Below are positions 23,834 through 30,928 of a stretch of 32,943 bases of DNA, one piece after another (position 1 is the stretch's first letter; each line of letters opens with the position of its first letter). This stretch comes from Candidatus Parvarchaeota archaeon (GTDB lineage Archaea > Nanobdellota > Nanobdellia > B33-G15). The stretch is taken from the NCBI GenBank assembly GCA_017608385.1, contig JAFCFZ010000007.1, positions 1 to 32,943 of the forward strand, given 5' to 3'. Below the pieces are notes generated by a model. It was not told the DNA's origin. It saw nothing but the letters and a program-made list of their open reading frames with translations, and searched no databases. Position numbers and translations under genes: made by a program.

Positions 23834-23906
23834 TGGGCCCGGCCGGATTTGAACCGGCGACCTTCTCCACGTCAAGGAGACGTCATAGCCACTAGACCAC
23901 GGGCCC
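23834..23906 (-). tRNA. tRNA-Val(GAC)
   Basis: The 73-nt cloverleaf has acceptor GGGCCCG/CGGGCCC, anticodon stem TCTCC/GGAGA with loop TTGACGT (anticodon GAC), and T-arm GCCGG-TTCAAAT-CCGGC, discriminator A. It has no intron and no encoded CCA. Its 5' end lies one base from the 3' end of the SRP RNA on the same strand, so both are probably cut from one transcript. RNase P processing of the tRNA 5' end would then also define the SRP RNA 3' end. Confidence 0.95.
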
Positions 23907-23907
23907 A

Positions 23908-24180
23908 TGGGAGGGTGCGCCAAAAGTCGACAAACACATCTTGAAGGATTATCCGGATCCTTTGCTCCACCCCGCTACCCTACAAGCATGCAATGATGCA
24001 CTTACCGCTGCTTCCTTCCGGACCTGACGGGTTCGCACAACAAAACATCCTGCAGGACGAGGCTTCGACGCTCGGGAAACGGGTCCCTTGGAACGTGAAA
24101 GCCTTCCTTTGGATTCAGCTCCACCATAAGGGCGATTTGTGGTTACAAGCTACGCCCAACAGCCCAGCCTAACCCTCCCA
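23908..24180 (-). ncRNA. ffs: Signal recognition particle RNA (archaeal 7S/SRP RNA)
   Basis: This is the most GC-rich stretch in the window. Its 5' and 3' ends pair (GGGAGGG at 24173-24179 with CCCTCCC at 23909-23915). The SRP54-binding helix 8 is plain on the minus strand around 24012-24035: CAGGTCCGGAAGGAAGCAGC with the GGAA tetraloop and the asymmetric AGCA loop. The 5' region (GGGCTGTTGGGCGTAGCTTG) has the conserved Alu-domain type sequence. The length of about 273 nt is in the range of archaeal SRP RNAs. It scaffolds SRP19 and SRP54 to target membrane and secreted proteins co-translationally. A TATA box lies about 25 bases upstream. The exact ends are inferred from the closing stem. Confidence 0.93.
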
Positions 24181-24192
24181 ATAATCACAGAT

Positions 24193-25023
24193 TCAAATGG
24201 TTTTATAAGTCTTGTTCATAAATAGGATTGATAGACCTAAAAGAACAATTACAGACAAAAAATCTAAATCGGGTGTTACAGAAACATCAATTAATCCACC
24301 AGTTTGAGTATATGTTTTTACAAAAAAGCTCTTTTGAGTATAGATATTTGAACATAAAACATCATAAAATTTTATATTGAAACTCTCTTCTATAACTTCA
24401 GTCGCAAAAATCTTTAGAATTGCTACATCTGCATATACTACAGAAAAATTAATTCCATCTAAATCATCAACATCATATATATTTCCATACCTAGATATTT
24501 GAGCATAAAATCCTGGATCCATTGTTACATTATAATAATATTTTTCTGATCCGTTGTTAAATATTAAGATAGGAACATCCCATATTTGTCCAATCCTTGC
24601 TGAGACAACTCTAGTAGTTGTATCTATTCCAAAAGAATTTTTTATTTGAAAACTTCCTGAAGAATTAACAAAATCATCTGTGGTACTATTTATTGCATAT
24701 TTTATTGACACATTGTAATCATATGAATTATCTAAATCAGAACAATCCATTTTTTTAACTTCAAATAAAAAAGTTCCAATTCTTCCGGGAGCAATATCTG
24801 TAGGAGATGATTCTATTCTATAATTTTCAGAAATATTCAATGTGACATTCTTTATGTTAGCAGTTCCATCTCCATTATTCCTCAATTCCATTGTAATTAT
24901 TGGGTTATTATGTACAAAATTATCAGAAACTGAAACATCTATCAAAGAAAGAGTAGTATTTAGTTCTGCTGCTGAGACAAAATTAAAACATAAAAAAATG
25001 AATAACAGGATCCATAATCTCAT
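24193..25023 (-). CDS. Secreted CARDB/S-layer-like protein with a C-terminal membrane anchor
   Basis: The 276-residue protein begins with a signal peptide (MRLWILLFIFLCFNFVSAA). Two beta-rich domains follow: 'LIDVSVSDNFVHNNPIITME' through about residue 130, then 'SFGIDTTTRVVSARIGQIWDVPILIFNNGS' to about 240. These resemble CARDB/NEW-type adhesion folds with the alternating 'NNGDGTANIKNVTLNIS' text. Many N-x-S/T sequons point to glycosylation. It ends TPDLDFLSVIVLLGLSILFMNKTYKTI, a C-terminal TM followed by a short weakly basic tail. This could be a plain anchor or an archaeosortase-type sorting signal, although no PGF motif is present. It follows dnaG by 31 bases on the same strand, and its 3' end overlaps the SRP RNA promoter. 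Confidence 0.78.
   Translation of the reverse strand: MRLWILLFIFLCFNFVSAAELNTTLSLIDVSVSDNFVHNNPIITMELRNNGDGTANIKNVTLNISENYRIESSPTDIAPGRIGTFLFEVKKMDCSDLDNSYDYNVSIKYAINSTTDDFVNSSGSFQIKNSFGIDTTTRVVSARIGQIWDVPILIFNNGSEKYYYNVTMDPGFYAQISRYGNIYDVDDLDGINFSVVYADVAILKIFATEVIEESFNIKFYDVLCSNIYTQKSFFVKTYTQTGGLIDVSVTPDLDFLSVIVLLGLSILFMNKTYKTI
24201..24209 (-). promoter_or_regulatory. TATA box of the SRP RNA-tRNA-Val unit
   Basis: On the minus strand CTTATAAAA lies about 25 bases before the first base of the SRP RNA. It sits within the last codons of the upstream coding sequence (24193-25023). Confidence 0.65.
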
Positions 25024-25054
25024 TAATTATGAATCCCTATGCTAATTTTTAAAC

Positions 25055-26155
25055 CTACTTAATAGTTCTTCTTGTGATAATCTTTATTTTTCTGCTTCTG
25101 ACTCTGGAATCCTCTCCAACAATCGATTCCACTGACTTTTTCTCTGCAATCAATACTAGCGTTTTATCTACTATGCCATTAATAACCAATGTTTTCACAT
25201 TGTCTACTCCTTTCAGTGTGTTTTCCAATTCCTTTAATGGAACTCTTCCAAGGATCTCATCGTTTCTTCCTAACAAGTAAGCTCCATTAGTTCCTTCTAA
25301 CTCATCTAATAGCTTTTTGAGTGGACTTGGTTCTCTTTCTCTAGTTATTCTTCCTTTTTTGTCTCTTAGACATAAGTGAATCTCTTTTTTTGTTAATTCT
25401 TCGACTTCTCTTCCGTTTGGAGCTTTTATTACTGACTTAATCTTAACAAAGTTCTTCAACTCTTTAGCAATTAGGTCTCCTCCTCTATCTCCATCAACAA
25501 AAAGAACAACTTGTTTGTTTTTACAAAGCGTAACTATACTTTTTGGAATATTAGTTCCATTAATAGCTATAGCATTTTTAAAACCGTGTTTTAATAGGTT
25601 AATAACATCAGCTCTTCCTTCAACTATGATTATTTCTTCAGCATCAAGTACTTCAGAACCTGCAGGAAGCTTTTCAGGACCATATTCTATGATATTCATC
25701 ACTCTTACTGAATTTTTAACATTATTTGACATTTCCCTTGAGTCTGGAGTTTGCTCATCAATCATTGTTTTCAATAATTGCTTTGCTCTATCTATCACAT
25801 AATCTCTCTTGTTTAGTCTAACGTCTTCTATTTTGTCAACATCAACCTTTGCATCACAAGGACCTATTCTTTCAATAGTTTCAACAGCTGCTCCAACAAT
25901 AGCTGTTTCTGTCTTGTCTAAAGAACTTGGAATTATAATTGTGCCTCTTGTTTTTCCATTATTTGTTTTAAGGTCTACATCTATTCTCCCAATTCTTCCG
26001 CCTTTTTGCAATTCTCTTAATTCTAAATCCTCTCCCAGCAATCCTTCGGTCTGTCCGAATACAGCACCAATTACGTCTGGCTTTTCTACAACACCCTCTA
26101 TGTCTATTTTAGCATATATGATGTACTTTGCTGAAACAGGTGCTACTTTTCCCAT
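25055..26155 (-). CDS. dnaG: Archaeal DnaG (Toprim primase-like, exosome-associated)
   Basis: The 366-residue protein has the archaeal DnaG layout. The N-terminal domain begins KYIIYAKIDIEGVVEKPDVI GAVFGQTEGLLGEDLELREL. The central Toprim domain has Glu179 in IIIVEGRADVINLLKHG and the DxD motif (Asp221, Asp223) in VVLFVDGDRGGDLI. The C-terminal region is DELEGTNGAYLLGRNDEILG. In archaea DnaG is a core-associated subunit of the RNA exosome (it recruits Csl4/poly(A)-specific activity) and has weak primase activity. A run AGGGGGGGT sits five bases before the ATG at 26155 as a strong ribosome-binding site. The upstream gene is another Toprim protein, so two Toprim genes share this unit. Confidence 0.95.
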   Translation of the reverse strand: MGKVAPVSAKYIIYAKIDIEGVVEKPDVIGAVFGQTEGLLGEDLELRELQKGGRIGRIDVDLKTNNGKTRGTIIIPSSLDKTETAIVGAAVETIERIGPCDAKVDVDKIEDVRLNKRDYVIDRAKQLLKTMIDEQTPDSREMSNNVKNSVRVMNIIEYGPEKLPAGSEVLDAEEIIIVEGRADVINLLKHGFKNAIAINGTNIPKSIVTLCKNKQVVLFVDGDRGGDLIAKELKNFVKIKSVIKAPNGREVEELTKKEIHLCLRDKKGRITREREPSPLKKLLDELEGTNGAYLLGRNDEILGRVPLKELENTLKGVDNVKTLVINGIVDKTLVLIAEKKSVESIVGEDSRVRSRKIKIITRRTIK

Positions 26156-26166
26156 AATTACCCCCC

Positions 26167-26511
26167 CTATTCTTTAAGGTTTATTCCTTCTATGTGCGAT
26201 ATTTTCAATCTCTTGGTCGCACTTTGAAATCTTTTATTTATTTGTAAACCCTTGTGGGAAAATTCCTGGAGAAGTTTTTTGAAGATTTTTTTTCCTTCTT
26301 TATCATTATCTAAAAGCAATATCACGCTTTTGTAACTTTCAGCGATTTCTTCAACAAATGAAAATAATGGTTTTTGTGAAAGTGTGTGAATGTTGTGAAT
26401 TCCTAACTTCTCCAAGGCGGCTTTATCTTTCTTGCCCTCTACCACCACTGGTTTACATTTACTTTCTTCGATTAGTTCTTTTATAAAGTCTTCTATTGAA
26501 TCCATGATCAT
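26167..26511 (-). CDS. Small Toprim domain protein, UPF0292-like
   Basis: The 114-residue protein is a stand-alone Toprim fold: KPVVVEGKKDKAALEKLG with the catalytic-type Glu25, and KSVILLLDNDKEGKKIFKKL with Asp68 and Asp70. It ends with a short C-terminal segment (SATKRLKISHIEGINL). It matches the archaeal UPF0292/RNase M5-like small Toprim family. RNase M5 cuts 5S rRNA precursors in bacteria, but the archaeal activity is not established. Its ATG (26511; a second at 26505) comes directly after a structured RNA whose terminal ACA shares its last A with the start codon. dnaG follows 11 bases after its stop. Confidence 0.85.
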   Translation of the reverse strand: MIMDSIEDFIKELIEESKCKPVVVEGKKDKAALEKLGIHNIHTLSQKPLFSFVEEIAESYKSVILLLDNDKEGKKIFKKLLQEFSHKGLQINKRFQSATKRLKISHIEGINLKE

Positions 26512-26567
26512 GTAAGTTCCGCAACCGATCTACTCTTCATGAATCAGAGAGACACCCTTGCGGAACC
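26511..26567 (-). ncRNA. Putative H/ACA-type guide RNA (or structured mRNA leader)
   Basis: On the minus strand a perfect 9-bp inverted repeat, GTTCCGCAA (26566-26558) and TTGCGGAAC (26524-26516), is extended by a G-U pair. It encloses 33 nt. Inside, CTCT and AGAG pair and are capped by tandem G-A pairs around UUCAU (CUGA...GA), a textbook K-loop for L7Ae. Two 8-nt strands, GGGTGTCT and TAGATCGG, are left as an internal pocket. Directly after the lower stem comes TTACA. This order (lower stem, pocket, short upper stem, K-loop, ACA) is that of archaeal H/ACA guide RNAs for pseudouridylation. A TATA-like CTTAAATTTAG lies about 25 bases upstream (near 26590). It could instead be a leader structure of the Toprim gene. 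Confidence 0.55.
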
Positions 26568-26639
26568 AATTAGAAAATATATGAAACTAAATTTAAGCTT
26601 TTCCAAATATTCATAAGTTGTTTCATTTTCTTAATTATC

Positions 26640-27011
26640 ATGACAAAAAAGCTTGAGGTCTACAAATGTAATGTTTGTGGGAATATAATTGAAGTATTAC
26701 ATGAGGGGGCAGGAGAATTGGTTTGTTGTAATCAACCAATGCAACTTCTCCAAGAAAAGACTGAAGATGTTGGAAATGAAAAACATGTGCCTGTGATTGA
26801 AAAAATAGATGGTGGAGTTAAAGTAACTGTGGGTTCTATCCCTCATCCTATGGAGAAGAAACATTTGATCGAATGGATCGAAGTAATTAGTGGGGAAACA
26901 GTTCAAAGAAAATTCTTAGAGTCAGAAGACAAACCAGAGGCCGTTTTCAAAGTTAAGAGAGATGTAAAAGCAAGAGAATTCTGCAACCTTCATGGATTAT
27001 GGACTTCTTAA
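26640..27011 (+). CDS. dfx: Desulfoferrodoxin-type superoxide reductase (two-iron)
   Basis: The 123-residue protein has the N-terminal desulforedoxin domain with the Fe(Cys)4 site (Cys10, Cys13, Cys29, Cys30 in CNVC and VCC). It also has the catalytic neelaredoxin domain: His49 in EKHVP, His69 and His75 in PHPMEKKHLIEWIE, and Cys115 and His118 in EFCNLHGLW. This is a complete 2Fe superoxide reductase. It reduces superoxide to hydrogen peroxide without making oxygen, usual in anaerobes. No catalase, peroxidase or rubredoxin gene is nearby in the window. It is a single-gene plus-strand unit between minus-strand operons, with the ATG at 26640. Confidence 0.96.
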   Translation: MTKKLEVYKCNVCGNIIEVLHEGAGELVCCNQPMQLLQEKTEDVGNEKHVPVIEKIDGGVKVTVGSIPHPMEKKHLIEWIEVISGETVQRKFLESEDKPEAVFKVKRDVKAREFCNLHGLWTS

Positions 27012-27036
27012 ACATTTGAAATACAGTTTAGAGATT

Positions 27037-27540
27037 TCACATAAATCTATTTAGATTGAAGAATGCCTTCATTTCATTTTCGAATTTATATGCTTCTTTA
27101 TAGATTTTGTTTTGCCAATTCAAATAAGTGCTTCTGTAAAGATATTTTTCTTGAATTCCCTTGAATAATTTAGTTACTGGATGGGATTCCCATCTTCCCT
27201 CATAATCTGTTTCAAGATATGAATTGATTGTTAGTTCTATAGTTGCTTTGTCCATTTTCAATTTAATTCCGTCTCTCTCTACTTCAACCTCGTTCATCCC
27301 CAGAACAAGCCAACTCACTGTTATTCTAAATCTGGTGTAATCATCAAATTCCTTTGTTGCATGCCATGAAATTTCAACCTCTTTCCCCCCCTGACTTACC
27401 TTTTCTTTGTATTTCATCTCTTCAATATGATATCTCATATCAACCAAAATAGAATGAGCTATCCTATACAAATCAGACATTTTAAAGATTCCACTATATT
27501 TTACCTTTGAAGGTCCGGTGATATGATTTTGAGCTGGCAT
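27037..27540 (-). CDS. Conserved hypothetical archaeal protein
   Basis: The 167-residue protein is soluble, without signal or TM segments. It reads as beta-rich in the middle (KEVEISWHATKEFDDYTRFR, ITVSWLVLGMNEVEVERDGI, MDKATIELTINSYLETDYEG) with helices at both ends (DLYRIAHSILVDMRYHIEEM; NWQNKIYKEAYKFENEMKAF). I recall proteins of this shape ('..VSYLVLGM..VEV...G.K..M..A.IE....AYLE.DYEG.W') mainly from DPANN-type genomes, without an assigned function. The fold could be START/Bet v 1-like or a SHS2-type sheet; neither is certain. It is the last gene of the psmB-fttA-CBS operon, 32 bases after the CBS gene. Confidence 0.75.
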   Translation of the reverse strand: MPAQNHITGPSKVKYSGIFKMSDLYRIAHSILVDMRYHIEEMKYKEKVSQGGKEVEISWHATKEFDDYTRFRITVSWLVLGMNEVEVERDGIKLKMDKATIELTINSYLETDYEGRWESHPVTKLFKGIQEKYLYRSTYLNWQNKIYKEAYKFENEMKAFFNLNRFM

Positions 27541-27572
27541 AAGAACTATATTAAATAACAGTAATAAAAATA

Positions 27573-28130
27573 TTACTGAACCTCTTCCAAACAGTCCTCA
27601 CAAACCCACATTGCCTGAGAATACTGTAATTTGTCAGAATAATTACTACAAACTTCACAAGGTCCAGACTCATGTCTTTTACTATCATAAATTGGTTTTG
27701 ACTCTGGTTCTTTAATCATTAATTTTTCTCTTAAGACATCGATCACTTGAGGCTCTGTTTTTAAGAGATCTTTAACTGTTATCATCCCTATTAATTTCTC
27801 TCCTTCAATAACTGGAAGCCTTCTAACTCCTTCTTCATTCATTAATTCTGCAGCTTCCTCCAAATCTAACCAGGGACTGATAGTACATAATTTAGTTGTC
27901 ATTACTTTTGTTATTAGAGTCTTTTTAGGGTCTACTGCTACTGCAACTATTTTCTCGATAACATCTTTTTCTGTGAATATTCCCTTGATATTCTTTTTTT
28001 TGTCAACAATAACTATAGAACCAACTTTATGTTTCATCATTTTTTTAATGGTTTCCATGACTGTTTTATCTTCAGTTATAACAACTGGATTTTGAGTCAT
28101 TACTTCTCTAACAAGTATACCATATGCCAT
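27573..28130 (-). CDS. Tandem CBS-domain protein with a C-terminal zinc ribbon
   Basis: The 185-residue protein has two CBS domains (about 5-62: VREVMTQNPVVITEDKTVME...GSIVIVDKKKNIKGIFTEKDV; and about 72-128: TKVMTTKLCTISPWLDLEEA...RRLPVIEGEKLIGMITVKDL). A linker follows, then a zinc site of two CxxC pairs (Cys158/161 and Cys177/180). CBS pairs bind adenine nucleotides such as AMP, ATP or SAM. The zinc ribbon suggests contact with nucleic acid or with a transcription/RNA partner. It lies 33 bases downstream of fttA on the same strand, so it may sense energy state for that factor or for the proteasome. That is inference from position. Confidence 0.9.
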   Translation of the reverse strand: MAYGILVREVMTQNPVVITEDKTVMETIKKMMKHKVGSIVIVDKKKNIKGIFTEKDVIEKIVAVAVDPKKTLITKVMTTKLCTISPWLDLEEAAELMNEEGVRRLPVIEGEKLIGMITVKDLLKTEPQVIDVLREKLMIKEPESKPIYDSKRHESGPCEVCSNYSDKLQYSQAMWVCEDCLEEVQ

Positions 28131-28163
28131 TGATTAACAAAGTAAGAAGTTGTTTTTAAAGAT

Positions 28164-30065
28164 TTATCTAATACGCAATACATCTAAACCTCTTGGTGCA
28201 GATGTTTCTATTCTAAAGTTTTTGTGAGTAGAACTAGCCATATCAAGACATTTGCTGCTTTCTCCATGCACAAAAATAACTCTTCTTGGTCTTGGATTTA
28301 ATTTTGAAATAAAATCCATTAATTCGTTTCTGTCAGCATGTCCTGAAAAACCTTCAATAGTGTAAGTTTCCAAATCTATTTTGAGAATTTCATTCTTACC
28401 ATTGATTGCCTCGATTGGGACCTCTCTAGCTCCTCTTTGGATAACTCTTCCTAAAGAACCCTCCCCTTGATAAGAAACAAAAACTAATGAGTTTTTCTTA
28501 TTTGAAGCCAAATGTTTTAGATACTCTACAGAAGGTCCTCCAACTAACATACCAGAAGTAGCAAGGATTATACATGGTCCTCCTTCTTCTATAATTTTCA
28601 TCCTTTCTTTTTGAGAACCAACTCTTTTAAGAAATTCGGTAGTAAAAGGATTGTAATCTTTATTGAAAACAAGGGATTTCACATCTTCGTTCATATGCTC
28701 AATATATGCTGTATGAATTGCAGTAATATCCCAAACAACACCATCAATGTATATTGGTATATCCACAATTTTCTTTTGTCTGATCATTTCATCAAGAATC
28801 ATAATTATTTCTTGTGATCTCCCTACTCCTAAAACAGGAATAAGAACCTTCCCTCCTCTGGTTGTAGTGTTTTGGATTATTTGGAAGAGGACGTTTTCAC
28901 ACTCTTCTCTACTTGGTTGCATATCTTTTCTCCCACCATAGGTGCTTTCAATCATCAATGTTTCTAATCTTTGAAAGCTTGAGGCTGCTTTTGGAAGAAG
29001 TTTTGTCTTTTCATATTTCATATCACCCGTATAAAGGAAATTGTGGAAACCATTTCCTATGTTTAGATGAGCCATTGCTGAACCAAGAACATGTCCAGCA
29101 TTGTAAAGAGTCATTCTAAAATCAGGACTAATATCTGTAACAACACCATAATCCATTGAGACTGTGTGTTTTATCATCTCTTTGATATCCTTTATACTGT
29201 AAATTGCTTTTTTTCCTTCTCTTTGGTTGATATCAATATAATCTAATTGTAAGAGAGTCATTATGTCTCTTGTTGGTTCTGTTAAATAAACAGGCCCCCT
29301 ATATCCATATTTGAATAAATAAGGTAAGAATCCACAATGATCTAAATGAGCATGAGTGATCATAACTCCATCTAATGATTTTAGATCTACTTCAGGAGCT
29401 TCTAGATAAGGATATGGTTCATCTTTGGAAGCAATATTAACCCCACAATCTAACAATAATTTACTCTCTGGTGTTTGAAGAAGGAATGCGCTTCTTCCTA
29501 CTTCTCTTCCCGATCCAAGACAACTCATTCTTATCCAGTATTTTTTATCTCTTTCCCAACCAGAATATATTCTCTCTCCTAATTTATTGAGGAATTTTCT
29601 TCTGTAATCTGATTCCTGATAAAGTGATTTTCTGATAGTTTCAACAATATCAGATTTCACTGATGGGCTTCTTCTAACCTTTGGTGTCCAAAGTGTATCC
29701 TCTCTGATTTTTTGAATATTCTCTCCTGCTTTTCCTATTGCTAAACCTGGCTTTTCAGCTTCGATAATAACAATGCTTCTCTTGATTTCAAACCAAATAT
29801 TAGATAATTTTGCTTCCTTTGATATTAGTTTTTTTATGTATTCTTCTGTTTTCTCAGGATCTAGTAACAATGATTCGTCTGCCCTTAATCTAACCCTTTT
29901 CTTCAAGTGATTAACAATCCCCTTAATTGTGTCATCTCCTTCTTTGAAAAATTGTTTATTAGTTGTGTAGAGAACTACATTAGCTCCCTCAAAAACAGTG
30001 TCACTAATGCTAGCGTCTTTGGGAAGTCTCTCCTCTATCTCCGAAAATAGATCCTCTTTTTTCAT
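28164..30065 (-). CDS. fttA: FttA/aCPSF1, KH and beta-CASP ribonuclease, archaeal transcription terminator
   Basis: The 633-residue protein has an N-terminal region with two KH-type folds (the second with GLAIGKAGENIQKI, about 107-120). A metallo-beta-lactamase domain with the zinc motif ITHAHLDHCGF (HAHLDH at 238-243) follows, then the inserted beta-CASP domain (STYGGRKDMQPSREE, IPVLGVGRSQEIIM, ILATSGMLVGGPSVEYLKHL). The final MBL part has GFSGHADRNEL and VFVHGESSKCLDM. This is the archaeal CPSF73 homologue aCPSF1/FttA, a dimeric 5'-to-3' exo- and endoribonuclease that ends transcription at U-rich sites. It lies 12 bases after psmB and precedes the CBS gene. ATG at 30065. Confidence 0.97.
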   Translation of the reverse strand: MKKEDLFSEIEERLPKDASISDTVFEGANVVLYTTNKQFFKEGDDTIKGIVNHLKKRVRLRADESLLLDPEKTEEYIKKLISKEAKLSNIWFEIKRSIVIIEAEKPGLAIGKAGENIQKIREDTLWTPKVRRSPSVKSDIVETIRKSLYQESDYRRKFLNKLGERIYSGWERDKKYWIRMSCLGSGREVGRSAFLLQTPESKLLLDCGVNIASKDEPYPYLEAPEVDLKSLDGVMITHAHLDHCGFLPYLFKYGYRGPVYLTEPTRDIMTLLQLDYIDINQREGKKAIYSIKDIKEMIKHTVSMDYGVVTDISPDFRMTLYNAGHVLGSAMAHLNIGNGFHNFLYTGDMKYEKTKLLPKAASSFQRLETLMIESTYGGRKDMQPSREECENVLFQIIQNTTTRGGKVLIPVLGVGRSQEIIMILDEMIRQKKIVDIPIYIDGVVWDITAIHTAYIEHMNEDVKSLVFNKDYNPFTTEFLKRVGSQKERMKIIEEGGPCIILATSGMLVGGPSVEYLKHLASNKKNSLVFVSYQGEGSLGRVIQRGAREVPIEAINGKNEILKIDLETYTIEGFSGHADRNELMDFISKLNPRPRRVIFVHGESSKCLDMASSTHKNFRIETSAPRGLDVLRIR

Positions 30066-30077
30066 GAAAATCAGAAT

Positions 30078-30683
30078 TTATTGAACAATGTCATTTATTT
30101 CCTGCTCACTTAATAGTGTTGCACCCTTTTTGTTGATGATCATTACATCCAATCCGTTTCCTGTGTAAATGTCCCTGCTTATCGCTGCTTTCACAGCCCT
30201 TATACCTATTTTCACAGCATCTTTTTCTTCCATATTTTCTTGAAATTTGTCTTCAAGAACACCATATGCCATCACAGAACCACTACCTGAAGAAATGTAT
30301 ACATCTCCTACATTTGCTCCATCTGGAGTCAATGTATATAATTGAAATCCTTCACTGTCTTTTCCTGCAACAAGAAGCTGTACATACAATCCATAATTGA
30401 ATAATATGTTTGATATAAGGCTTGCACAAGCTTTTATGCTTGGTTTCCTTCTCTTCTTTATTTCAAAGAGTTCCATCTCTGATCTGATCAATTGAAGTAT
30501 CTTTTGAGCATGTCCTACAGAACCGCTCATTGTCATTCCAATATCATCAGTTATTTTGTGTATTTTATGAAAATTTTTGTGAGCAACTAAATAACCCATA
30601 CTTGCTCTCTTATCGGCTATTAGGACTACTCCTTCCTTATATTTTATACCAACAGTTGTTGTTCCTGTTTTAAGTTCTTCCAT
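30078..30683 (-). CDS. psmB: 20S proteasome beta subunit
   Basis: I choose the ATG at 30683 over the upstream TTG at 30692. It gives 201 residues with a 7-residue propeptide, MEELKTG. Autocleavage before the first Thr of TTTVGIKYKEG exposes the catalytic Thr1 (residue 8 of the precursor). The other catalytic elements are the Asp in ADKRAS with the following Lys region (HKNFHKIHKI), plus GSGSVMAYGVLE and the C-terminal region with NGLDVMIINKKG. It forms the inner rings of the 20S core and degrades proteins unfolded by Cdc48 or PAN. The alpha subunit is not in the window. TTTATAAAAC (30711-30720) on the minus strand is its TATA box. fttA follows after 12 bases, so proteasome and transcription-termination genes are co-expressed. 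Confidence 0.96.
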   Translation of the reverse strand: MEELKTGTTTVGIKYKEGVVLIADKRASMGYLVAHKNFHKIHKITDDIGMTMSGSVGHAQKILQLIRSEMELFEIKKRRKPSIKACASLISNILFNYGLYVQLLVAGKDSEGFQLYTLTPDGANVGDVYISSGSGSVMAYGVLEDKFQENMEEKDAVKIGIRAVKAAISRDIYTGNGLDVMIINKKGATLLSEQEINDIVQ

Positions 30684-30710
30684 AAGAATCAAATGTTGAT
30701 GTGTAATCCA

Positions 30711-30731
30711 GTTTTATAAAGTTTTTTATAA
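30711..30731. promoter_or_regulatory. Divergent TATA elements between psmB and the 58-residue membrane protein
   Basis: GTTTTATAAA (30711-30720) serves psmB on the minus strand, with an ATG at 30683 and a leader of a few bases. GTTTTTTATA (30721-30730) is centred about 25 bases before the plus-strand ATG at 30752. The two elements abut, so RNA polymerase is unlikely to use both at once. Confidence 0.55.
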
Positions 30732-30751
30732 CAACATGTAAATTAAGTTTC

Positions 30752-30928
30752 ATGGGAATCAGAGGAGTTATCAGAGATATCATTGGTATTTACATAGGAT
30801 TTAGACTAATGCAAGCTATTTGGTTTGGTATTCCTAATCATCATGCTTTCTTATTCGGAGCAATAATATTCTTTTTCTCAGTATGGTTTATGTTAGAGAG
30901 ATTTGGAATAATCCCTAAGGTGATATAA
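30752..30928 (+). CDS. Small membrane protein, 58 residues
   Basis: The ATG at 30752 opens 58 codons ending TAA right against the next ATG (30929). The protein reads MGIRGVIRDIIGIYIGFRLM, then a polar turn with FGIPNHH, then AFLFGAIIFFFSVWFMLERF and GIIPKVI. So it has one or two membrane helices with a His-His pair between them. It resembles no family I know. The tight junction (stop and start adjacent) and the TATA element about 25 bases upstream make it the first gene of a three-gene unit with the RNA methyltransferase and its partner. Confidence 0.72.
   Translation: MGIRGVIRDIIGIYIGFRLMQAIWFGIPNHHAFLFGAIIFFFSVWFMLERFGIIPKVI

Noticed and set aside
23795-23870. Extension of the secreted protein upstream to an ATG inside tRNA-Val (reading EKVAGSNPAGPIVGF)
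   Set aside because: These bases are the T-arm and acceptor of the tRNA. The signal peptide begins at the later ATG (23795), and 'AGSNPAGP' is the usual false translation of a tRNA T-arm.
26516-26566. C/D-box guide RNA
   Set aside because: CUGA and a C-like AUGAAGA occur only as one internal K-loop; no outer box C and box D pair exists at the ends.
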